Assembly: GCA_951799405.1 (NCBI GenBank)
Contig: OX637353.1
Coordinates: forward strand, 15,004,001-15,068,000
Direction: 5' to 3'
DNA length: 64,000 bases
Origin: Agapetus fuscipes
Lineage: Eukaryota; Arthropoda; Insecta; Trichoptera; Glossosomatidae
The notes beneath the pieces are model-generated. The model made no database searches, was not told the origin of the DNA, and saw only the letters and a list, made by a program, of their open reading frames with translations. Positions 41,901 to 53,900 of this stretch are shown here, in pieces. Made by a program: the position numbers and the translations under genes. Numbering within the stretch: the first letter of the stretch is position 1; each line of letters opens with the position of its first letter.

Positions 41901-44900
41901 AGTTACCTTCACAAGAAATAAGTACCAGCCCCCTCGGGAGCTGGGAAACCCCCACTTCAACTGAAGTGGTTGGCGTAAGGCCGGCCCCCTTACCTGTAAA
42001 AATAAATAGGTTCAACTCGCCACATGCAACCCCTTCGGGGATAACGCGGCAAGAAGTTACACTATATGTGTAGCTTAGTTGCGTTTTTTTGCGTTTATAA
42101 ACATTTAAGGCTCATATTAAATGCATGCCCACAGACAGGCACATGTAGGTTCGCGCCTACACATTCTGCATGCGTGCATACAAATAAACAAAACCTCACA
42201 TGAACAAAAACCAACAAAAACTCCTGCCGCCCTGTAACCGGGGTGGCATTGGCAAACGTGAGCCAATTTTTACAACCTATCAGTCAAGGAGCAAGGGTGA
42301 ACACAACATTGTCGATGCCAATTCACCTGAAGACCTCATTTTGATACTTCCTCAGTTCCTTGACTTATAGGTTGGTATGCGGCTGACCACCCATACTGTA
42401 AAAAATGGTTCACTTTGCCAATGTCACCCCTGTCTCAGGAAAGGACGGCAAGAGTTGCAGGGCTTATGTTCATTTGAGATTGGGTTTTTATAATGTAGGT
42501 CCACATGCGGCATTTGTGTTAGCGCGAAATTATACATGTCTGCTTGTGGGAATGCATTTGATATCCTAAATCTTACATGATATATATCCTTGCAGCTTAG
42601 ATTAGATTAGATTAGACCTCATTTTGTTACATTTCACAAAAAAAAGTAATAAGAAAACTATACCTCTATGAAAAAAACCGCCAGAAATTGAAATTTGTCA
42701 ATTTTGACAGTTCGTAAAAATCCCCTCTTTGAGACAGGACCGCATCAGACAATGAGGTTCGCACGTGATAGGGAAAAGGCAAACAAATGTTTTATTATTG
42801 GTTTGTTATTCCTTGACTAAAAGTTGTTATGAGGCTGACTACCCATACTGTAAAAAAATTGTGCATTTCGCCACTGTCACCCCTTTTTCAGGTAAGAGTT
42901 GCAGTGCTTATTTCATTTGAGATTTGTGTTTTTATATTGTAGGTCCACATGCGGCATGTGTGATCGCAAACTTATACGTGTCTGCTTATCCTTATGGGGG
43001 CTGTCCATATATTACGTCATTCGCATTAAGGGGGGAGGGAGTCTGGTCTGCGGATGATGGCAAATGATGTAGGAGTACCAAAAGTGACGTCGTTCTTGTA
43101 AATACCAATTTCTACAAAATATTCAAAATACTATGTAAGTAATATAACATTATTAATTATTAAGCTCATCCATTATTACAGCAAGAGGGGGAGGGGGGGT
43201 CATTAGATAATGACTATAGGATGATTGTAAGGGGGGGAAGGTCGAAAATCGGCCAAAATCGATGACGTAATTTATGGACGGCCCCATGGTAATGAATTTA
43301 ATAAGACTCTTAAATGTAATATAATATTGTTCATCCCTTCATACAAAATCAGTCATAGATTACAGGATAAGCATGTAATTTGCGAATAAAAATAATCCAT
43401 CTATAATTTCTCTATTCCATTTTCACAAATGAAATCTACATTCCGATATCCTTACAAAACCCATTATTATATCATTGTAGCGTCGTTCTATTTTACATAT
43501 TTTATGAGGTTTTTTAATATTTTATATTTTGACGATCGCGTGCATTATAATATTGATGTTATTGCCACCACATTATCTGTCAGGGTTGACAGTTATACTT
43601 TCAAAATAGGTAGGTACTCCAGTGGCGAAGGGTGCCATACAAGCCGATCCCCATCGGTTTTCCGTTTAAAATGAGGCAAAAATGATAATAAAGTAGACTG
43701 AATGGTTTCAATGGGGAAAAATACGTATTGTTTCTTTGGTTTTAAATGCATTTTTTTACTTTGTGCCTATATATTTTTTAACTACTTTGTTACATCATTT
43801 TAAAAGGGAAGCCGATGGGAACCGGCTTGTATGGCACCCTTCACCACTGGTAGGTACATAGATTTGACAATGACCGGTCCGTAGTCCAGTGGTAACACTT
43901 CGGACTCGTAAATGGAAGGTTGTGGGTTCGAATCCCGGAGGAGCACAAAAAAGTACCATTTATATTTGAAAATTTGTTCTTCGCTGGGTTAAAAATTCAT
44001 AAACCTTTACCAAAGACCGGTCATCAAAAGGTCCATCCAGCCTTACAACAACAGCTGGGTCTTGCTTGAGAATTGGCGCTTTTACAAGCTCGTAAAAAGG
44101 TCGATAGCTCAATTGGTAGAGTATGCTTGCATTCCATGCCGAGAGCAAGGGTTCGATCTCATTAAGGCTTACTCAGCCTTTTCAAGAAATGAGAACCAGC
44201 ATCCCCCCCCCCCCCCCCCCGGGAACTGGGAAACCCCCACATCAACTGAAAGTGGTTGGTGTGAGACCGGCCCCTTAACCTTAAAAATAAATAGGTCCCG
44301 AATCGACACATGCGAGTATGCGACCCCTTCGGGGATAACGCAGGCAAGAAGTTTCACTATATGCGTAGCTTAGTTACGTTTTTTTTTTCAGATTGTGTAG
44401 AATGTGATTCTGAGGACAATTTTATTCAAAGGTCATCTTTGAATCAAATGGTAGATAAGCCAAACAAGCTCTGGGGGGACGATTTATAAATGTACCTAGT
44501 ATACCTACCTAAGTGCAGCAAAGTTAAAATTTTTGTCTAAGCATGTTTTTTGTGTCACATTCATTGTTGAGAGCAAAAATCCCAGGGCTGGAAGTCTCAT
44601 CACCACGGTAATTCTTACCTACTGAATATCAGTAATATTTGTATCTGTCAATCCAAGATGGTCGCAAGTGAACAGCTGATTAGTCTTCATACAAATATTA
44701 CCGATATTCGGTAGGTAAGGATTACCGTGGTGATGAAACTTCCAGCTTTTGGTTAATTCCATATGTATACGTAGTTTTGGTAAAATTACAATTTTTGTCT
44801 AAATACTTTTATTTCAAATCCGGAAATTCTATACAAACGCATAATCGAATCATTTTATTTCAATCGTTCAAAGTTTCAGAACTTGGTGTAGGTAATCTCC

Positions 44901-47900
44901 CTGTCGGGCAGTTAGTAAAATTATGTCGTATATTAAAATTTCATAATGGTTGTTATTGTATACTCCATGCAGTGTGCACTTAATGCAGAGGCTCCCAATT
45001 TATTTTTTTACTGAATGGCGGTTTAAATTTAATTTTGAGAATCCTGTTCGGAAAACTGGGAGATTAAAAAAATCTGGAGGCTAATGAAGTTTGTTCGAGG
45101 GAACTTCGTCTTGTCCTTTTTGTACAAAAATATGATGAATTTTTTTTCTGACATAAGTATATATCTATCTATAATCTATAATCTAAGTTGCAAGGATATA
45201 TTCATTCAAAGCTCTCAGATGTATGCCCACAAACAAACACGTGTAGCTCGCGCTTACAAATGCTGATTGTGTACTTACAAATAAAATCCAAACCTCAAAT
45301 GAACATAAGCCCTGCAACTCTTGCCGACATTCCCTGAAACAGGGGTGACATTGGCAAAGTGAACCATTTTTTACAGTATGGGTGGTCAGCCTCATACCAA
45401 CCTATAAGTCAAGGAATATATAATTGAAATATTTCTACATGAAATAATGACACATGACAGAACATCACTTTGAGAGTTCATCACATGACAAAACATTACT
45501 TTGATAAAATAACACTAAGACAAAACATGACATACCTAAAACAGAACGTACCATAAACGGAACAAGAAAACGATTTTGTGTTGTGATGTACTTACTTTCC
45601 TGTGATGTTCTGTCATGTGTCGTTATGTCATGTGTCGACGTTACTATATGTCGTTCTATCATAGAACCATATTTTTGTACAACTTTTCGAGGCCCCCCTA
45701 GGACACGGGGGCCCTGGTTCGGTCGCACCTCTCGAACCACCCTTAACCCGGGCCTGTTTGTGACCCTTTTAACGGAACCCCAGAAGCGGTATTGGCGACC
45801 AATTCGTGTCCAAAAATATGGTGTAGGTACTGTGATTTTTTGTGCAAGGGATTCAGCAGAATAGCGCTTCAGAATTATACGGACCACCGTTCGGGAACCT
45901 TTGCCTAATGTATATTTTATGAACACCGTACGGTAGAAAATTATATTCATTCATCGGCAGACATAATTTTCCATTTTCAATAATGGCATGATTGTGGGCA
46001 TTTTTATATTATTTTTAAGATCCCTATCGCATTTGCTACTCTCGATACATTAAAATATCATTGACCTATCGGGGGTACATTTTATTTCATTGTATTTTTA
46101 CATTGAAGCATTATATTATACGTGGATTCCATTTGCGGACACAAAAATATTAAATCTGTTCCTTGACTTGTAGGTTGGTATGCGACTGACCACCCATACT
46201 GTGAAAAAATGGTTCACTTTGCCAATGTCACCCCTGTCTCAGGGAAGGACGGCAAGAGTTGCAGGGCTTATGTTCATTTGAGATGGGTTCTTATAATGTA
46301 GGTCCACATGCGGCATGCACTTAATATAAATCTTAAATGATATATATCCTTGCAGCTTAGATTAGATTATATTAGATTAGATGTAACTGTAACTCTGTCG
46401 CCATTCCGCTAGGGGTGGCCAGAGCCTCTGCAGAGTTGCCTCTATTTCTTCCTATCCTTACATACTTCTTTCAATTCATTCATATTGATACCCTCTCTTT
46501 AAAAAAAAAGGACTGAGGAAGACTTGGTTGAATGTTTTACTTTCGTTTCTTTTTTATTTTTCTCTTTTCAGTACAAGTTGTTACAGACAGAATCGGTCTT
46601 CGGGCCAACAGGCCGACAAACCTTGTGACAAATTATTCCCTTTTTATTACAATAAAACACATAAATTTTGTTACAGTAAATTCGGCTCGGCCGGTGTCTT
46701 GCCGAACGCCGGCCAATCAGCGTGTAGGGTTAAGTTTTGTCAAGGAGTTCGACGGATGGCGAAATTCAGGGCCTGCACAAAAAAGTGTGCCGTATCAATT
46801 CCCACCATCTTCTGTTGACAAAACTTAACCCTCCTTACGCTCTCAACCCTTGCCACAGAATTTTCACCCCTGGCCACGGTTCCTTCATCCTTTTCCTTCT
46901 CTTCCGATGTTCGTGGAGAGGTGGTGCGCGCTGAAGGCGAGGCGTCGTATCCGGCGGCCTCGTGTACTGCTCGATCGGATCCTCCTCCTGCTTGTCGGGC
47001 GGTAACCTAAGCTGATCTGGGTGCACGTCTCTGCTGGTGCGGGGTGGCTGTTTCCTGGCCATCCCATGGCTCTGATTCCTCTTCGAGCCGGAGTCCTCTA
47101 GCACGAGTTGTCGTCCACTCTGCACCTCCATGCTGACTGGTTTCAAGTTCCTCTTGATCGTGTCAAACGTCGAGTCTTCCACTTCACACACTTGCGGGTG
47201 GGATTCGCGTTCAAAGTACAGCTCGTTCTCCAAAGAGTCATCTTCCATGTCTCTTGGCAGCGCGTCTGCCTCAGGCTCTGCATGGCTCCCATTCTGACCA
47301 GGGCAGAAGTGGCTGAATTCTGAAACTTCTGGAGCCAGTGTCTCTTCCACACGTTGAGACTCCTCGACTGCTCTCAGAGTGTCCTCAGGAACTTCTGCGT
47401 CCCTCAGAATGCTGACACTTGCATGCTCCGGTTCACCTTCATCCTGGCTTGATTCCGGTTGCGAAGGCTTCCCCTCACGGTCGGGGCAAGACCGGTCGAG
47501 ATGTGGCCCTGAATAGTGCCAGTATGTCCGTGCGGTCTCTTGCTCGCTACCTGGCCGTAGCTGCCATGCCATTGGACGCTTTTTCTGGCCTGGTGACTGC
47601 CTTTCAGTCTGATGGTGATAGGCTGCTGGCTGCCAATCCCCTTGCCGTCGCCCTTCTTGCTGATAAGGTCCGACGAGTGGATGGTGGTCATCGCTGCTGC
47701 CCCTGCTTTCACAGCCTGCCGCAGCTGCGAGAAGCTTGCTCCAGGAGGCGCTGGCGCTCTGAAGCCTTGCCTGGCACTGCGGCAACAGGAGGTCCATGGT
47801 GTGCTGGATGACCTCCTGCTCAGAGTGCGTGCTGCAGAAGCGCTTGGCCAGCGCTCTCTTCCTCAAGATGAATCCCATTGCCTCCTCCCTGAGCTCCTGC

Positions 47901-50900
47901 CGTCCATAGAGGTACAGGAAGTGGCCTCTCTCCCTCCTTGACTTGCTGTTGAATCTTCCCTCCAGGGCACATTCAACCTCCAGCCAGTCTGTCACTGGGA
48001 GCTCCGCCATCCAGGCAGCCGCTTCCCCCTGCAGCCAATCCATTGCCCACATCACCCATTCGCTCTCTGGGGTTGCGTTCTCCTTGAAGTACGCCAGGGC
48101 TGACTCCAAAAATAGCCCTGGGTCTTCCTCCGGCTTCCCCGAAAATGGCATGGGGAGCCGTGCCACTGGCGTCCTGTATTCATTGACTGAAGCTCCCTGC
48201 TCCATCAAGTCATCACAGGGCCGCGCAGTCTTCATTGTCTTGCTTCTGGTTCTTTGTTGGGCGCCACAAGTCAGTCCTCCGGTACTTGGGTTGTCACTTT
48301 CCAAGTGACTTGGCCCCACGTTCGCGGCGTCAATTGATACCCTCTCTTTAAAAAAAAAGGACTGAGGAAGACTTGGTTGAATGTTTTACTTTCGTTTCTT
48401 TTTTATTTTTCTCTTTTCAGTACAAGTTGTTACAGACAGAATCGGTCTTCGGGCCAACAGGCCGACAAACCTTGTGACAAATTATTCCCTTTTTATTACA
48501 ATAAAACACATAAATTTTGTTACAGTAAATTCGGCTCGGCCGGTGTCTTGCCGAACGCCGGCCAATCAGCGTGTAGGGTTAAGTTTTGTCAAGGAGTTCG
48601 ACGGATGGCGAAATTCAGGGCCTGCACAAAAAAGTGTGCCGTATCAATATACATCACCTTTTTCATTTTCTTCTTTTACGCTCACTTTGTACCTATATCC
48701 CATTCTTTCACAATATTCTCAATCTGATCATTTCATACTTTTCTCGGTCGCCCCTTCCCTCTTTTTCCTTCAACACTACCTCTTTATATATACTTTGTCA
48801 GTCTATCATCATTCATTCTTTCCACATGCCCAAACCATCTCATCACATTCTTTTGTACCTTAACTGTCACAACCTCTTTCAAATTACACTGTTCTTTACC
48901 CATTCATTCCTAACTCTATCCTTCAGAGTTTTTCCTGTCATGCTTCTCAAATTCTTCTATAACTCCATGATTTCCACCGTACATACTTTACTCATTTCGC
49001 TTTCATTCACTGTCCATGCTTCACTTCCATGTATAAAATTTAAAATCAGCATAGATGTGTGTGGGTGTGTAATGTAGTATGTATGTTCCAGTGGCAGGAT
49101 ATAACAGCGCAGTGACAAAACAACACATGACATAATGTCACACGACTTAACATCACATGACAGAACATCACAATAATAAAAAAAACACAGAAAATTCTTC
49201 AAAATGGCAAAAGATCTACCTAATCTAAATCTAAGTTGCAAAGATAGGTATATATAATTTAAGATTCATATTAAATGCATTCCCACAAGCAGACACGCAT
49301 AAGTTCACGCTAACACATGCCATATAAGGACCTACAATATAAAAACCCAATCTCAAATGAACATATGCCCTGCAACTCTTGCCGACTTTCCCTGAAACAG
49401 GGGTTGCTTGTATTCCTTGACTTAGATATAGGTTGGTTTGAAGCTGACCACCCATACTGTAAAAAATGGTTCACTTTGCCAATGTCACCCCTGAAATTGT
49501 AAAATGCGCAAAATTAAGAAAAGCCTTATGCAGTTCGTAATTCTTAACTAAGCTACACATATGTGGTTTCCCAGCTCTCGAGGGGGGCTGATCGACATGT
49601 TTTGTGAAGGCTCAGGAAACCTTGCCGGTATTTATTTTGGGTTTGAAATAAACACCCAAACGGGAAATCATTTCTGACACCCTCGGTGGGATTCGAACCC
49701 GAGCTCTCGGCATGGAATGCAAGCAAAGTTGTGAATAATATTTAATGAGTCATGAATTCAACCCATGCGGCCCTGGCATTGACATTGTTTGAAAAAAAAG
49801 CTAGCATGAGAAAATACGTATTATTGAATGCATGCCTTGTGACAGACGGAGCGCCGTATTGTGTGGGATAATAAAAGTTCTACGACAAGATGTCCATAGA
49901 CAGAATGCAAACGCAACTACGCAACTAAACTACACATATAGTGTGACTTCTTGCCGCGTTATCCCCGAAGGAATTGCATGTGGCGAGTTGAACCTATTTA
50001 TTTTTACAGGTAAGGGGGCCGGCCTTACGCCAACTACTTCAGTTGAAGTGGGGGTTGATGAGTGGGGGTTGTGAGGCTGGTACTCATTTCTTGTGAAGGC
50101 TGAGTAAACCTTGCCGGTATTTTATTTCGGGGTTTGAAATAAACACCAAAACGGGAAATCATTTCTGACACCCTCGGTGGGATTCGAGCCCGAGCTCACG
50201 GCATGGAGTGCAAGCACTCTACCAACTGAGCTATCGACCGGACTTGCCCACCGATAAAATGTCCACCGACAAAATGTCCACCCGACATAATGTCCATCTG
50301 ACAAAATGTTCACTTAGCAAAATGTCCACCCGGCATAATGTCCATCTGACAAAATGTCCACTTGGCAAAATGTCCATCTGGCAAAATGTCCACCGACATG
50401 ATCCACGCGACAAAATGTCTACGACGAGATGTTCAACAATGTCATGTCCACCGACAAAAAATCCACCGATGAATTGATTACATTAGATTTTTTTTAAATA
50501 GATTTGTGAAGAGGAATGCAATTCACTTATTTATTTTGCCTGGCCGGATGTCTTCACGCGAAAGCAGAAGCTTGTGTGCATGCAATAGCATTTGTTGATG
50601 ACCAGGGTCGAAGTTATGGTCAATATGGCCAAGCGTGATTTGACCCAGCGTTATTCTGTTCCAAATTCGCTAGTCAAGAATAGCGACTTGACTCCCTCGG
50701 CCATAACACCGACGTTACAATATAGTATTTATATGATTTTGAATATACTTTTTCGATTGACATTTTGTTGGTGGAAGTTTTGTCGGTGGACATTTTATCG
50801 TGTGGTCATTTTTTCGTAGGAAATTTTGTCACGTGGGCATTTTGTCGCATGGACATTATATAAATGCACATTTTATCTCTAATCTAATCTAATATAAGTT

Positions 50901-53900
50901 GCAAAGATATGTAATATTGGCGATTCACATTATAAGCATTCTCACAAGCAGACACGTATTTAAGTTCAAGCTTACACATGCCGCACGTGAACCTGCAACA
51001 TAAAATCTCAAATAAATATACACCCTGCAACTCTTGGCAACAGCTGCAGGCGACATTGGCAAAGAGAACCATTTCTTGTGGTCATCCTCATACGGACCTC
51101 TAAGTCAAGGATTGTCAGGAAACAGTATGTTGGTGGACATTTTGTTGCGTGGACGTTTTGTCGATGGACATTCTGTCAATGGGCATTTTGTCGTGACACT
51201 TCTAATAAACGACTATTTAATAAGGCAAGATTCTCGAGATCCGACGAGTATAATGGTGGCTTGTCAGGACAATCTTCGCAATATGTCCATGACAACCTTG
51301 CCGCATTGTCTTCTTCTGATATTAATACAGCGTCGATGAATACTTTCAATGGCTGAGTAGGTATTAATTAATTCAAGTGTGTATCTGCCAGTTTGCATCA
51401 AAGAAGATTGCATAGTCTTTGAGAACTCCAATTAAACAGGTAAAAACATGCCATTAAAAGATCTTCCCCGCAGTGCTTGTTTGGCCAATCTACCATTTGA
51501 TTCAAAGATGACCTTTCAATGAAATTGTCTTGAGAATTACATTCTACACAATCTGAGCTAATAAAAAAACGCAAAGCAACGGTAATGTGAGAGTCTTTTA
51601 AATATTTTAAAATCGATTTCCAGTTTTCATAAGACACACTAGTCCAGTGCGCATACAAGCATTGCTCATGTGAAATTACGTCTGTTGGAGATAGGACAAA
51701 CAAGCATTTATGAGACGAGATGTTAAGGCAAAAAGTACATCCCTAGTATACCTGGTTATCTATGTATGATAAAATTCTGATGTGGCAACATCTATTTAAA
51801 ATGGTTTAGTGGGAAATTATAGGGATGGGCAAATGAAAAAAAAATATCGATATTTTCAAACACTATCAAAAGATATCCGACGAAAAAATATCGATATTTT
51901 GATACAGTTTACTTAATAAAATATCGAAACTGTATTTTGAGACGTTACCGGCAGCGACCGATATGTTTTTGGAAATTTCGATATTTTTTTAAGGATCGAT
52001 GTATCAAAATATCGAAATGATACATATAATAAATACCGATAAATAAATGATAAAATAAATACCGATATGTTTTTGGAAATTATCGTATTAAAATATCAAA
52101 ATTTCCAAAAACATATCATTAGTCATTAGTCCGGTCGATAGCTCAGTTGGTAGAGTGCTTGCATTCTACCCAGTGAGCTCGGGTTCGAATCCCACCGAGG
52201 AGGTTGTTAGAAATGATTTCCTATTTCGGTGTGTATTTCAAACCCCATAATAAAAATACCGGCAAGGTTTACTCAGAAATGAGTACCAGCCCCCTCGGGA
52301 GCTGGGAAACCTCCACTTCAACTGAAGTGGTTGGCGTAAGGCCGGCCCCCTTACCTGTAAAAATAAATAGGTTCAACTCGCCACATGCGACCCCTTCGGG
52401 GATAACGCGGCAAGAAGTTACACTATATGTGTAGCTTAGTTGCGTTTTTTTTTTTTTTTTTTTATATCGGTCGCTGCTGGTAACGTTTCAGAATATGGTT
52501 TTTGATCATTTACCGATTTATCTATAAATTGATATCGATTTAAAATTTGTAAGTACACAATTGCGATAATTGCGAAATTACACGTATCTGTTTGTATTAT
52601 TTTTCATTTAATATTAATTTTAAATATATTTTTTATGGTTTGTATATTATCATTGTGAAAATTCATTGTTAATACATTCTTAATAGTACTTTAAAAAAAG
52701 TAATATTTTCTACTTGAAACACCACTCGCTTATTTTATTTTGTATTAAGGTACAAACATTTTCGGTGATATATTGACCATCATCAGATATAATTAAATAT
52801 ATCCAAAATTGAAATATGTAAGAAGGAATTCATTTCAAATTTGTATACCTATATCTTTACAATTTAGATTATAGAAAGATACGTTTTTGATACTCCAAAA
52901 AAAATATATATCGGCTCTTTCAATACATCGATATATTGATATATTTCGTCCATCCCTAGAAAATGAAGTATCATCAAATACTTCAGTCGTATACATTAAT
53001 TGAAGATGGTAATTTAGTTTTTTTTAGATGAGATAAGTACATAGAAATTATAAAAAAAAAAAAATCCTGTGTTTCGTATTATATTGTCATTTAAAAAAAA
53101 AACTCAAATTGCAGACTTCGGGTCTATTCTGCTAGATGAGGTCCGAACATTTTTGAATTGGGAACGTTTTTGTCGAAAGGGCGAACTTTAGTTAGTCTTG
53201 TATGGGACAGTTAATCCGGCCGGGGTGCTAGGGAAAAGGCATAAAAATATTTTTTATTGGTTGCTAAGGATGCAGTCCCATATAAGACTGATGTCTCCGA
53301 ATTCAAAAATGTTCTGACTTCATTTGTAACTTTTTTCTCAATAAGTAAAACGTCATTGTAATTAATTGTTGTGTATGTTCCTTAACTTATAGGTTGATAT
53401 GCGGCTGACCACCCATACTGTAGAAAATGCTTCACTTTGCCAATGTCACCCCTGTTTCAGGGAAGGACGGCAGGAGTTGCAGGGTGTATGTCCATTTGAG
53501 ATTTGGTTTTTATGTTGTAGGTTCACATGCGGCATGCGCAAGCGCGAACTTGTACGTGTCTGCTTGTGAGAATGCATGTAATGTGAATCCCCAATGTTAC
53601 ATTATTATCTTTGTAACTTAGATCAGAGTCTTCAATGGGACTGTCGTTCTTAGCAACGCCAAGTCTTAACAAAATATTTGTAGGTATGCCTTTTCCCTAG
53701 GTACCCGGACGGGTGACGTCACGATATTGTCTATGCCAATTCACGTGCAAGCGTCATTAAAAGCTAATCAGTAGTAATGTTACGTCATTTATGTATAATA
53801 AATCATGAAAAAACTAAATAATAAAAATAACAAAATAAATACATTCAGCTCACTTCTATCATCAGCTATAATCTAAGTTGCAAGGATATATTCATTTAAA

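Larger units (their letters stand above)
46486..48646 (-). mobile_element. Element C: young non-autonomous LTR element with Gag only
   Basis: 2,161 bp. Identical LTRs and ATAT duplication (46482-46485, 48647-48650). On the minus strand a primer-binding candidate TGACGCCGCGAACGTGGGG lies two bases inside the 5' LTR; it resembles the tRNA-Lys type used by many insect Gypsy elements with some mismatches. Purine-rich GAAGATGGTGGGAA abuts the 3' LTR. No pol. It sits in receptor intron 1 in sense orientation. Confidence 0.92.
46385..49050 (-). mobile_element. LINE-A 3' fragment interrupted by element C
   Basis: LINE pieces 46385-46485 and 48647-49050 join across element C once one ATAT is removed. 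The decayed minus frame shows an amino-acid pattern like that at 26228 ([11 protein letters not shown] at 49005, WFGH region at 48835). Confidence 0.7.

Noticed and set aside
45465..45950. 161-codon minus ORF
   Set aside because: Spans the fold-back array and an unassigned GC-rich block; no recognisable motif.
46528..46828. ORFs of 96-98 codons, also at 48377
   Set aside because: They lie inside the two identical LTRs of element C and have no domain.
46885..48308. Plus-strand ORFs opposite the Gag of element C
   Set aside because: Shadow frames; the Gag frame alone shows family motifs and fits the element's polarity.
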